Notes under the pieces: generated by a model
Seen by the model: only the letters and a program-made list of their open reading frames with translations
Database searches by the model: none
Told to the model about the DNA's origin: nothing
Origin: CAZTLE01 sp964614415
GTDB lineage: Bacteria > Bacteroidota > Bacteroidia > Flavobacteriales > Flavobacteriaceae
Direction of reading: 5' to 3'
Length of the DNA: 33,467 nucleotides
Assembly: GCA_964614415.1 (NCBI GenBank)
Contig: CAZTLE010000015.1
Span: 1 to 33,467 of the forward strand
Part shown: positions 16,882 to 25,700 of the stretch, piece after piece
Position numbering within the stretch: the stretch's first letter is position 1
Layout of the letters: each line of letters begins with the position of its first letter
Program-made: the position numbers and the translations under genes

Positions 16882-17322
16882 ATGAAATCACTTTTTGACA
16901 CACATGCCTATGAGGAAATCAAAGGCCGGCTTGCACAACTTAATGCCAATAGTGAGCGACAGTGGGGTAAAATGACTGCAGGGCAAATGGCTTTTCACTG
17001 TCAATTTCCGCTGAAGTTGGCGCTGACCAGCAAACCTTTGAAGCGAAAATTTAATCCTATAGTGTATCTTTTTAAAAAGTCGTTATACAATGACAAGCCC
17101 TGGAAAAAGAATCTGCCAACCGCCCGGATGGCTAAAGTTTCTGAAGACAAGGATTTTGCCAGTGAGAAGGAGACGTTAACTCAAATGGTAGATTCCTTCT
17201 ACGAACGGCGTAGCCAGGAAGAATGGCATGCGCATCCCGTTTTTGGAAAATTCACCAAGCAGCAATGGGGACAGATGCAATACAAACATTTGGATCATCA
17301 CTTACGACAGTTTGGGGTTTGA
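16882..17322 (+). CDS. DUF1569 (DinB-like) family protein
   Basis: This 146-residue protein starts at ATG 16882. A GTG 51 bases upstream is in frame but adds residues unlike the family. The pattern of SLFDTHAYEEIKGRLAQLN, then RQWGKMTAGQMAFHCQFP, and a C-terminal HAHPVFGKFTKQQWGQMQYK then HLDHHLRQFG is that of DUF1569. These are small helical proteins related to the DinB/YfiT-like four-helix bundle, with possible metal-binding histidines (His54 and the HLDHH cluster). The biochemical role is unknown. It is followed by 90 bases of heptamer repeats and then by the PaiB-like gene in the same direction. Confidence 0.85.
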   Translation: MKSLFDTHAYEEIKGRLAQLNANSERQWGKMTAGQMAFHCQFPLKLALTSKPLKRKFNPIVYLFKKSLYNDKPWKKNLPTARMAKVSEDKDFASEKETLTQMVDSFYERRSQEEWHAHPVFGKFTKQQWGQMQYKHLDHHLRQFGV

Positions 17323-17412
17323 AGCCCGAAGACCGAAGCTGGAAGTTCGAAGATGGAAGACCGAAGTAAAACTTAAAATTTAAAACTCAAAACTTAGCAC
17401 TTAAGACTCCTA
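17323..17412 (+). repeat. Two adjoining heptamer-repeat tracts upstream of the PaiB-like gene
   Basis: The whole gap between the DUF1569 stop and the PaiB-like start (17414) is made of seven-base units. Six units of type AGnnnGA run 17323-17364 (agcccga, agaccga, agctgga, agttcga, agatgga, agaccga). Six bases (agtaaa) follow, then six units related to ACTTAAA run 17371-17412 (acttaaa, atttaaa, actcaaa, acttagc, acttaag, actccta). One base separates the array from the ATG. The second type is the same unit as the long array at 31855-32036. Confidence 0.85.
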
Positions 17413-17413
17413 A

Positions 17414-18022
17414 ATGCCTCCAACCAAATATCCACCGCCCTACCACCAATCCCACGACAGGGAAAAGATGATTGCTGTAATTAAGGCCTATCCTTTCGGG
17501 ATGCTGGTTTCTGTTTTGGACGGGCAGCCGCTCATTACACATATTCCCATCATTTACAATGAAGATTCCGGGCGATTGGTAGCGCATATCGACAAGTACA
17601 ATCCGCAGGTCGGGACCCTTAAGGATGGAAATGAGGTTACTGTAGTTTTCCGCGGCCCGGACACCTACATTTCACCCAGTGTTTATACCACAAAACAACT
17701 ACCCACCTGGAACTACATCTATGTGCATATCAAAGGAATTATACGCCGTATAAATGACCCCGAAGCCGCCAAAGAGACCATGGTGGCCATGACCCATTTT
17801 CTTGAAAAGCCTGAACACAAGTTTGTTTTGGAAAAAGACAACACCCGGATGCATCGTGTTATCAACTACATTCAGGCGTTCGATATTGAGATCACACACT
17901 GGGAAGGGAAGTTCAAATTATCCCAGGACAAGAACGAAACCGATCAGGAAATGGCCAAGCAAGAACTGCTGAAGAACATCCCCGATCGATATCATGACTT
18001 TATTGAGGAAATGTATCGTTAA
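17414..18022 (+). CDS. PaiB-like FMN-binding split-barrel protein (putative negative transcriptional regulator)
   Basis: This 202-residue protein has the PaiB family pattern: N-terminal MPPTKYPPPYHQSH, then AYPFGMLVSVLDGQPLITHI, and the signature GPDTYISPSVY followed by LPTWNYIYVHIKG (residues about 79-109). C-terminal residues include WEGKFKLSQDK. The fold is an FMN-binding split barrel. In Bacillus subtilis, PaiB is linked to control of sporulation and degradative-enzyme genes, but many homologues are better viewed as flavoproteins. DNA binding is not evident here. The ATG lies one base after a run of heptamer repeats, so its leader is entirely repetitive. Confidence 0.88.
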   Translation: MPPTKYPPPYHQSHDREKMIAVIKAYPFGMLVSVLDGQPLITHIPIIYNEDSGRLVAHIDKYNPQVGTLKDGNEVTVVFRGPDTYISPSVYTTKQLPTWNYIYVHIKGIIRRINDPEAAKETMVAMTHFLEKPEHKFVLEKDNTRMHRVINYIQAFDIEITHWEGKFKLSQDKNETDQEMAKQELLKNIPDRYHDFIEEMYR

Positions 18023-18045
18023 TTCGCCTCTAAGGAAATATGCTG

Positions 18046-18699
18046 TTAATCCGGTTGGTCGATATTGAACGAGATAAGCCGCCTATCCAACCAAATTCTT
18101 CCGGAGTTTGTTCCCGCCCAGGTTCTTTTTATCTCCCCGATCCCTGAGGAAAAAAGCAAATCATCTCTCCCATTTGACATTTCTCCATCAGGAAAAATTG
18201 CATATCTGAGATTATTTCTACATTCGAAAACTCCGGCATCGACCTGGACACCTTGAGTCTCTTGTTGTAGTTCTCTGTATACAATAAGACCATTGAATTC
18301 ATTCTCTATATAGGGTTCAGTATTTTCACTGGAAAAAAGTATCGTACCTGTGCTGTCAATTAGGTAGCCCAGGGAATCTCGCACTAACCGGGTTACGGTT
18401 CCGTTAACAGGGCATAAAGGACAAATATCATCGTTTCCTTGAGTAGTTGTTTCGATAACGAAATACCGGTTCTCATCTACCACTGAAGTGCCAACTATTT
18501 CGACACGGTCAAATATATCAAGCAGTTCCGGAATCTCCATTAGGTCATAATCTGCATATTGGTATTCCCATATGTTTCCAACTTTAAGCGCAAAAAAGCC
18601 AGGATCTTCCACCTCCTCCGGAGGGGTCTCGGTCGTGTCATCATTGCAGGCGACAGCCAATAGGGCCAGCAGCAACACTGAGAAAATTCTCATGTTCAT
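18046..18699 (-). CDS. Lipoprotein of unknown function
   Basis: This 217-residue protein has a lipoprotein signal ending AVAC (Cys18) followed by an acidic stretch (NDDTTETPPEEVEDPG) typical of exported Bacteroidota lipoproteins. The mature part begins with FFALKVGNIWEYQYADY, a motif I have seen in beta-sheet lipoproteins that lack a formal name. There is one CPLC pair (residues about 92-95) that could bind metal or form a disulfide. The gene follows the exported protein gene at 18764-19411 on the same strand with a 64-base gap. Its stop converges with the PaiB-like gene. No function can be assigned. Confidence 0.75.
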   Translation of the reverse strand: MNMRIFSVLLLALLAVACNDDTTETPPEEVEDPGFFALKVGNIWEYQYADYDLMEIPELLDIFDRVEIVGTSVVDENRYFVIETTTQGNDDICPLCPVNGTVTRLVRDSLGYLIDSTGTILFSSENTEPYIENEFNGLIVYRELQQETQGVQVDAGVFECRNNLRYAIFPDGEMSNGRDDLLFSSGIGEIKRTWAGTNSGRIWLDRRLISFNIDQPD

Positions 18700-18763
18700 A
18701 CTAGTTGTTTTTTGAGTTTGTTCAGTGTAAAAACGCAGGTAAAAAGCGCTTTAGTATGCCTTG

Positions 18764-19411
18764 CTAATTAACGATCAGGCGCACGGACATGTTCTTTTGA
18801 CTCTTCAGATACGTATTGCTCAGCAAATATCTAAATGGGTTATAGGTCATTACCTGAGTGATCATACCCATAGGAAGGCCCTTTGACGATTCCCAGGTAT
18901 CGGGATGAAACTCCATCCAGAAATTAGTCTGAAAGTCCGGGGCTTCTTTATCCAGCAGGAAACGTAACGGTTGCGTCTTACGATCCTTTGGGTTCGTTGG
19001 ATCCAGTGACAATATCACATAGGAATTCCCTGAGACAATTGTGTCACGCGGTTGCTGCCAACTCATTTCTGTAGCTCCTTTCTTGAGTCGCTTTAACAAT
19101 CGCTTCTTTACCTGAACTTCATCGCCGTCATTCAACCTGTTTACAGCCAGATCGACGTATGCACATTTTCCAATGCCCCTATGCTCAAAATATAATTCTA
19201 CACCTCCCTTAGGGTTACGCCTTATAAGTGCATAATAAGAATTGTCTTTGGAATTGACGAGCTGAGAGGTGAGATACCCTCGTTTTCCTTTCTTCTCAAA
19301 CAGGGTCTCGTAAACCAGTAACCTGTCGAAAGTATAGGTTTCCTGGGACCAGGTTAGTACTGGAGTTAACAGTAGCAGCAGGCAGTATGCAGAGAAGTAA
19401 TTGCGACGCAT
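18764..19411 (-). CDS. Exported protein of unknown function
   Basis: This 215-residue protein has a signal peptide (SAYCLLLLLTPVLTWSQ), so it is probably periplasmic or outer-membrane associated. The mature protein is basic and beta-rich (FDRLLVYETLFEKKGKRGYL, then NSYYALIRRNPKGGVELYFE). It ends with a hydrophobic strand (MSVRLIVN). No catalytic motif or known domain is apparent. It lies 38 bases downstream of the Mpl-type ligase gene. A weak promoter candidate overlaps the end of that ligase gene. Confidence 0.72.
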   Translation of the reverse strand: MRRNYFSAYCLLLLLTPVLTWSQETYTFDRLLVYETLFEKKGKRGYLTSQLVNSKDNSYYALIRRNPKGGVELYFEHRGIGKCAYVDLAVNRLNDGDEVQVKKRLLKRLKKGATEMSWQQPRDTIVSGNSYVILSLDPTNPKDRKTQPLRFLLDKEAPDFQTNFWMEFHPDTWESSKGLPMGMITQVMTYNPFRYLLSNTYLKSQKNMSVRLIVN

Positions 19412-19429
19412 GACACCTCAATTTGCTAT

Positions 19430-19460
19430 ACAAATTACAAATTGTTGCCCTAATTGTCAA
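19430..19460 (-). promoter_or_regulatory. Weak promoter candidate overlapping the 3' end of the Mpl-type gene
   Basis: On the minus strand TTG (19458-19460) is followed after 20 bases by TAATTTGT (19430-19437), a partial match to TAnnTTTG. It could drive the exported-protein gene starting at 19411. Confidence 0.25.
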
Positions 19461-20808
19461 TAACTTGCGCTACCTCGTCAAAGCTCAGGCCTCCATAATT
19501 ACCACTGCTCATAAGCAGTAACGCAGTGTTGTCAAAGTTCTGAGAGAAAAGATACTCTTTGAATGCTGCAGGTTCAGTAAAAATAACAAGATCATCGCGT
19601 TGAAATGCCTCGGCGATCTGCACTTCGGAAATGGGTTCCAGTTTCTTGATAGCCACTGCATGTGGTGAATAGAATACCACGGCCTGATCGGCAGCATCTA
19701 GAGCTCCTCGATATTCAGAGAGGAACTCAGGATTAAGACTGCTGTATGTATGAAGCTCAAGGCACGCCAATAACGTTCTTTCAGGATACTGATTTTTCAC
19801 AGCCTGGCTGGTCGCCTGTACTTTGGAAGGAGAATGCGCGTAATCCTTGAACGCGACTGTAGCACTGGTTTCAATAATTTTTTCCAATCGCTTACTGGCG
19901 CCCTTAAACGTTGCAATGGCTTCGTAGAAGTCATCCGCATCCACACCCATAAGCTGACAGATCCATCGTGCGCCTTCCAGGTTGTTGAGGTTGTGCTTTC
20001 CAAATACTTCAATAGGCATGGGGCCTTCCGGCGTTTCCAAAAGGGTCTCCCCGTCTTCCACCTCGTAGGCCGGTGTTCGATACGCGTATTTTTTAATAAG
20101 CTGTTCAGAGTTTTCCACTACCCGCTTCACTTCGGTATCTTCTTCGTTGTAAACGATAGCCCCTCCCGGAGTGATACAATTCAGAAAAATATCAAATTGT
20201 TCTACATAGTTGTCATAGGTGGGAAACACATTGATGTGATCCCAGGCAATTCCACTTAACAATGCAATATTGGGCTTATACAGATGGAACTTAGGGCGCC
20301 TGTCAATGGGAGATGACAGATATTCGTCCCCCTCGAGAACTATAAAGTCATTTTCTTCGGTTAGATGAACCATCGTAGTGAAGCCCTCCAACTGCGCTCC
20401 GACCATATAATCTACTTCCCGTCCGTGATAATGCATCACATGCAGGATCATTGAAGTGATTGTGGTCTTTCCATGCGATCCGCCAATAACCACGCGCGTC
20501 TTGTCTTTAGACTGCTCAAAAAGGAATTCCGGGTATGAATAAATGGTAAGTTCAAGCTCTTCTGCGCGAAGCAATTCGGGATTATCCGGTTTGGCGTGCA
20601 TCCCCAGGATGACCGCGTCAAGTTTGGTAGTTATTTTATCCGGAAACCATCCATAGGCTTCAGGAAGTAGTCCTTTGGCTTCCAGTCGGCTTTTTGAAGG
20701 ATCGAATATTTCATCATCACTTCCGGTTACTTCATATCCTTTCTCATGCAATGCCAGGGCGAGGTTGTGCATAGCGCTACCACCAATGGCAATAAAATGT
20801 ACTCTCAT
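19450..20808 (-). CDS. mpl: UDP-N-acetylmuramate:L-alanyl-gamma-D-glutamyl-meso-diaminopimelate ligase (Mpl), Mur ligase family
   Basis: This 452-residue Mur-family ligase fits Mpl in length. The N-terminal UDP-binding domain begins MRVHFIAIGGSAMHNLALAL (the MurC/Mpl glycine loop). The ATP loop is GSHGKTT (110-116). The central domain has LEGDEYLSS and an AWDHINVFPT segment, and the C-terminal domain has FKDYAHSPSKV, with DYAHSP typical of Mpl rather than MurC. Mpl joins recycled murein tripeptide to UDP-MurNAc in the cytosol. The protein is often annotated simply as peptidoglycan synthetase in Bacteroidota. The next two genes on this strand encode exported proteins, and no other peptidoglycan gene is adjacent. 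Confidence 0.9.
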   Translation of the reverse strand: MRVHFIAIGGSAMHNLALALHEKGYEVTGSDDEIFDPSKSRLEAKGLLPEAYGWFPDKITTKLDAVILGMHAKPDNPELLRAEELELTIYSYPEFLFEQSKDKTRVVIGGSHGKTTITSMILHVMHYHGREVDYMVGAQLEGFTTMVHLTEENDFIVLEGDEYLSSPIDRRPKFHLYKPNIALLSGIAWDHINVFPTYDNYVEQFDIFLNCITPGGAIVYNEEDTEVKRVVENSEQLIKKYAYRTPAYEVEDGETLLETPEGPMPIEVFGKHNLNNLEGARWICQLMGVDADDFYEAIATFKGASKRLEKIIETSATVAFKDYAHSPSKVQATSQAVKNQYPERTLLACLELHTYSSLNPEFLSEYRGALDAADQAVVFYSPHAVAIKKLEPISEVQIAEAFQRDDLVIFTEPAAFKEYLFSQNFDNTALLLMSSGNYGGLSFDEVAQVIDN

Positions 20809-20825
20809 CCGAATAATTTAAGGGG

Positions 20826-20859
20826 TAAAGATAGTATTGAATGATGAATATCGAATCAA
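20826..20859 (-). promoter_or_regulatory. Candidate promoter of the Mpl-type gene
   Basis: On the minus strand TTG (20857-20859) is followed after 23 bases by TATCTTTA (20826-20833), close to the Bacteroidota -33/-7 pattern. The start codon is 17 bases further. The -33 part falls inside heptamer repeats. Confidence 0.42.
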
Positions 20860-21013
20860 GAATTTTGAAGGATCAGGAACTGCAGCGATTCTGCGAGGAA
20901 GTTCACGACCGACGCAGTCTGCCGCATTAGACAGTTTGCTTCTCCTTCTGCGAAGGATCGCAAAGACCATATGCTCTAAATTTGGAATTTTTACCCTGAG
21001 CTTGCCGAAGGGT
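20841..21013. repeat. Composite intergenic repeat: short heptamer tract and unique-looking GC-richer middle
   Basis: The 230-base gap between the Mpl-type gene and the TPR gene holds four in-phase heptamers of type ATnnnGA (20841-20868: atgatga, atatcga, atcaaga, attttga). It also contains a word gtctgccgca (20917-20926) that recurs at 31826-31835. Near its end is a sequence with ACCCT/AGGGT arms (20993-21013). No gene is supported here. The first unit, ATGATGA, also begins the heptamer tract at 31772. Confidence 0.6.
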
Positions 21014-21038
21014 GGAATTTGAGACTTGAAATTTTCCC

Positions 21039-21995
21039 TTATAGGGACAATATCACTTCTTTCTCCTTTTGCGCTTCCTCAAAATCAGGTCGGTCCAACA
21101 AAGCTTTGTCAATCCACTTCAAGGCAGTTTGCTTTTCGCCTTTGTTCTTATAGATCTGTGCAAGTCGGTAGTACGCCCAGTCTTTGGGAACACCATCCTT
21201 GACCGAATGATTTTGGATGTAAGCCTGCAGGCAGTTAATCCCGAGTTCGGCATCGAGGTTGTACTGGGCCGAAATTTTGCCGATTTGATAGTTGAGATTG
21301 TTTCGCTTGTGGATTTTAAGTGATTTTGAAGCGGTTTCAATGGCCTCTTTCGGCTGATTGGTATTCTCGTAAAGAGAGGTAAGCTTCTCATAGGTATGTG
21401 GTGAACCACCCACCTTGATCGCCATTTTATAAAAACGTTCCGCATCATCAGGGCGGTCGCTGTATTCGGCGATATATCCATTAGCCAAATAACCATCTAC
21501 CGGAGAAATGTTCTTTAATTCGTTTGCAAATCGGATCGCCTTGCGCTCACTGCCTCCGATAATCCCCGGAAGCTGAATATAGAACTCAACCAGGGCCCAA
21601 CGAACATCAATGTGATTGGGATCCAGTTTGGCCGCTTTCAGAAAGTGTTTTTTGATACTGCCAATCATACCAAGCGCCCTGATTCTTGAGATTTCCAGGG
21701 CTTTCATTCCCATAGCTCCTCCGTACTTGTAATGATAATTGGCACTGTTATCATCTTCTTCTACCAGGGACTCGTAATAATCGATAGCCGTATCCCAATC
21801 CTTGGCGTAGCAGGCAATATCGCCCAGGTATTCACGTGTTTTAGCGTCATTGGGGTTCGTGGACAAATGGGCCTCAAAGTGAGACTTCGCCTGCGTATAC
21901 TTTTCCTGGTTAAAAAGAGACTCCCCCTTGTCAAATGACGACTGGGCCAAGAGTGCCATTGGCAAAAGCATAAAAAGATACAGTACCTTTTTCAT
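21039..21995 (-). CDS. Exported TPR-repeat protein
   Basis: 318 residues from ATG 21993-21995, which begins a signal peptide (MKKVLYLFMLLPMALLAQ). A further in-frame start 30 bases upstream is less likely. The mature protein is a set of tetratricopeptide repeats from about residue 20 to the end: KGESLFNQEKYTQAKSHFEA, then AKTREYLGDIACYAKDWDTA, and a final set ending YRLAQIYKNKGEKQTALKWI. It is probably a periplasmic scaffold for protein-protein contacts; partners are unknown. A -7-like TATTTTTG lies 17 bases upstream of the start. Confidence 0.85.
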   Translation of the reverse strand: MKKVLYLFMLLPMALLAQSSFDKGESLFNQEKYTQAKSHFEAHLSTNPNDAKTREYLGDIACYAKDWDTAIDYYESLVEEDDNSANYHYKYGGAMGMKALEISRIRALGMIGSIKKHFLKAAKLDPNHIDVRWALVEFYIQLPGIIGGSERKAIRFANELKNISPVDGYLANGYIAEYSDRPDDAERFYKMAIKVGGSPHTYEKLTSLYENTNQPKEAIETASKSLKIHKRNNLNYQIGKISAQYNLDAELGINCLQAYIQNHSVKDGVPKDWAYYRLAQIYKNKGEKQTALKWIDKALLDRPDFEEAQKEKEVILSL

Positions 21996-22208
21996 ACGGT
22001 TCGATTGGGATTCAAAAATAAACAACTTTTATCTAATTACGTAAAACGACGCAATTTGGTTGCCTGGTATAAAAAATTTGTCAACATCGTATAAGTACCA
22101 TTTTTGCTGGAAAATCCACACTTATTAACTCCCTATTTTACAACTATTTACCCCTGATCTTGAGGTTATTGCGTATCTTGAAGTACTAACTTTTTTAAAT
22201 TATTCACT
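21996..22208. other. Divergent intergenic region between TPR and DoxX genes
   Basis: 213 AT-rich bases. They contain a good -7 match for the minus-strand TPR gene (22013-22020) and a weaker TATCTTGA at about 22173-22180 that could serve the DoxX gene. No ORF, repeat or stable hairpin stands out. Confidence 0.4.
22013..22020 (-). promoter_or_regulatory. Candidate -7 element of the TPR gene
   Basis: The minus strand reads TATTTTTG, a full match to TAnnTTTG, 17 bases before the start codon at 21995. No -33 TTG is found at the standard distance. Confidence 0.4.
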
Positions 22209-22586
22209 ATGAATTCAAAAGTTTCAATGGTAATTCGCATTGTATTGGGTCTGGCAGTACTTTTCTTTGGGCTCAATAAGTTCTTCCATTTCATGGAACC
22301 GGGCGGTGATATGTCCGAGGCGGCCGGAAATTACTTCGGTGCGTTAACGGCGACCAAAACCCTTACCATGGTGGCCATTGTTGAGATTGCAGCCGGTTTG
22401 GCCCTGATTTTTAACAAATTTGGAGCACTTATGGCCGTGATCCTAATGAGCGTGTCTGTAAATGCTACGTTGTTCCATGCAACGCTCGACCCAGGAAACA
22501 TTGGGCCTGCAGCAGCCATGTTGGTACTTAATATTCTTGTTTTGTACGGCTACCGCGACAAGTACAGCGGTATGCTTTCCGGATAA
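22209..22586 (+). CDS. DoxX-family membrane protein
   Basis: This 125-residue protein has four hydrophobic segments (about 6-24, 49-65, 71-89 and 97-113). The first helix reads MVIRIVLGLAVLFFGLNKFF, with the G.NKF(F/L)HF pattern of DoxX family members. The family includes subunits of archaeal thiosulfate:quinone oxidoreductase and of bacterial stress-response complexes, but most members are uncharacterised and may be redox-linked inner-membrane proteins. No partner gene is adjacent. It is a single-gene unit with its own terminator. Confidence 0.85.
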   Translation: MNSKVSMVIRIVLGLAVLFFGLNKFFHFMEPGGDMSEAAGNYFGALTATKTLTMVAIVEIAAGLALIFNKFGALMAVILMSVSVNATLFHATLDPGNIGPAAAMLVLNILVLYGYRDKYSGMLSG

Positions 22587-22591
22587 AATAC

Positions 22592-22613
22592 AGAGGCCTT
22601 CGGGCCTCTTTTT
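22592..22613 (+). terminator. Rho-independent terminator with UUCG tetraloop
   Basis: AGAGGCC (22592-22598) pairs with GGCCTCT (22603-22609) around a TTCG loop, followed by a run of T. It ends the DoxX transcript six bases after its stop. Confidence 0.93.
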
Positions 22614-22739
22614 GTTTCCCTCCCTCCCCACACCTCCAAACTAAATAAAATGACCTGTTAGCTCAATCATGAGCATCGTTCACATACTTCATGTTTATAT
22701 CCGAACGTTGTTCCTATACCTTGTGGGAAAATCAAAACA

Positions 22740-25700
22740 ATGAAACGACTAGCCATCTTATTTCTACTACTGGTCCTTACCTCGGCCGGATACGCACAGC
22801 AAAAATCATTCGAAACGCTTTGGAAGCAGGTTGAACTGCTTGAGCTTCAGGGAAAACAAAAGTCCGCGTTGGAAGTCGTAAATGGCATTGCGGAAAAGGC
22901 CATTGCGGAAAAACACGAAGTACAGCGCATCAAAACATTACTCTTTCAAAGCAAGTTTGCACTCACACTGGAAGAGGATGCCCAATTAAAGATAGTCTCC
23001 GAATTCAAAGAACTGGCTACCAGCAGCGCCACTCCTACCCGCAATGTTGTTGAAAACATGCTCGCCAGGATATACTGGGATTATTTTCAGAACAAACGCT
23101 TTTACATCTATCAACGAACTAAAACCGATTCCAAAGTAGATCCCGACGATTTCCGTACCTGGGATACGGAGACCTTACTTGCCGAAATAAGAACCCACTA
23201 TCTCAATTCGTTGCAAAATGGGCTCATCCTACAGCTCACCCCTATTTCCGATTACAAAGAGATCATCAACTTCAAGGAGAATTCACAACGCTTCAGACCC
23301 ACATTATTTGACTTCCTAAGTCACAATGCACTTGCTTTTTTCAAGACTACTGAAAGTGATATTACACAGCCGAGTTATCAGTTTCAAATTACGGATGGTA
23401 CCTACTTTACTGAAGCACCCCAGTTTGCACTTCAGAAAATCACCCACAAAGACAGCATAGCTCAACAGTTAAATGCGCTTAAGATCTATCAAAGTCTTAT
23501 CAAATTTCACAACAATGACACCGATCCCATGGCCCGGGCCTACATAGATGTTGAACGGTTGATGTTCCTGCATGACAATGCCCGTTTCCCTGAAGCACAA
23601 AAAGTGTACGAAAATGCCCTTGAAAAGGGGGTGCAGGCAACTCAGGGAGAAGCAGCCTCCTTCTATGCCTTCGAATTGGCGAATCTATATTCTCGCCAGG
23701 GAAGTGAATATGTCATTGAACAGAATGAGGACAACAGATGGAAGAAAAAAGAGGCCTTAGAACTCTGCAACAGCTATCTGGAGGCCTTTCCGGAAGGAGT
23801 AAGGGCTCAAAAATTCAAGACTCTTAAAAAGGAACTGTTGCGTCCTGAAATGCGGATTGAAGCCGAGGAGTTCGTTCTTGTGCGAAGACCATCCTACATG
23901 AAAATCAGGTATGAGAACTTCAAGTCCCTCTACACCTCCGTATACTCCATTAACCGCAGGCAGCTTCGTAAACTTAGGGACAAACGCAACCAATCTGATA
24001 AATGGGAATACATCAAAACCCTTCCGGTCGTAAAACAATGGACCAGTTCGTTACCCGATGAAGGCGACCTCCAGAGCCATGAAACCGAGATTGAGCTTCC
24101 TCCTCTGGAGAATGGAGAATATGTTTTGCTTGTAAAACCGTCAGAAGAAAGTGAGGAGACTTTTTTTGACTATACCTTTATTCAGGCGACGAACATAGCT
24201 CTGGTGAGCAAACAAACCAAAAAAGGAAATGTAATTCAGGTCGTAGACAGATATAATGGAAGGCCTTTGAGCAAAACTCAGGTCACAATTGAATACGAGC
24301 GTAGGACCGATATCAAGAGGGAACAAAAAGAGACAGATGTCAATGGAGAGTTCATAATGCTGAGTTCTTACGACAGAAGCCGTTGGCGTCCCTCATATAT
24401 AATAAGTCATCCTGTCATTGGGGATGCCCATTTCGAGGGAGCAAACTACTATGGATATTGGTCAAGGCCTAAAGAAAAAATATCGTACAACGCCTTTATT
24501 TTTACCGACAGAAGTATCTATCGCCCGGGACAAACCGTCTACTTCAAAGCAATCGCAATGAAAACGGAGAACGGTGTTTCTACAGTTGTTCCCAATCATG
24601 AAATGTACGTTGATCTTAGCGATGTAAATGGCGATGATATTGGTGAATTAGAACTGAAAACCAACGAATATGGTACGATCTCGGGAGAATTTGTACTACC
24701 CCGAAATACCTTGACCGGTCAATTCACTATGGACGCATATTCACTGTCGTATGACGACCTGGATGCGGTTACATCCATATCTGTCGAAGAGTACAAGCGG
24801 CCTAAGTTTGAGGTGAAGTTCGATCCTGTAACCGAGTCGTACCGCGTCAATGACAGTATTGCCGTTACCGGAAAAGCCCTGGCCTACGCCGGAAGTAATA
24901 TTACCAACGCCAGGGTAAAATATACAGTGCGTCGGATCGTACAATATCCTCGCTGGTATTCCCGCGGTTATCAGTATGAAACTTATTACTACGGAGGTGA
25001 AGGGCAGGAAATAACCTTTGGAGAGACCGAAACCGATGCCAAAGGAACCTTTGAAATTAACTTCAAAGCCCTTCCGGATTTGACGTCCAGCAAAGAGAAT
25101 CAACCCATCTTCAATTATGAAGTTGCGGTAGACATTACGGATATAAATGGCGAAACCCGAACCAAAGAAACCACGGTTCGGGCAGGCTATCATACCCTGG
25201 AGATTGATGCAGTCCTTCCTAATCCCCTGGACAAGGCCCAAAAATGGTATGATATGGTCTTGACCACTCAAAATCTAAATGGTGAATTCACTCCTTCCAG
25301 GGGAACCATTACAGTCCATAAATTAAAGGGTCCGGACCGTGTGCTTCGTCAACGTCCCTGGAGTGCGCCCGATTACCGATCCATGACCCGCGCAACGTTT
25401 GAGCAGAAATTTCCTTTCGATTCGTATGATGACATGAACGCATTTAACAACTGGGAACGGGGAGAGCAGGTTTTCGCACAGGCATTCGATACCGGTGAAC
25501 GTAAGGAAGTGACACTCGGAAACCTTAAAAAATGGGAATCCGGTCAATATGTGGTCGAGCTAAAGGCTACGGACGCCTTTGGTATGGAGGTAAAGGACAT
25601 AACCTATTTCCGCCTCTTTGGAAACAAGGATAAAATTCCGGCCGATAATGCCCGGTTTGAGGTCTCTAAGAACAAAGAGCAGTATGCGCCCGGTGAAAAA

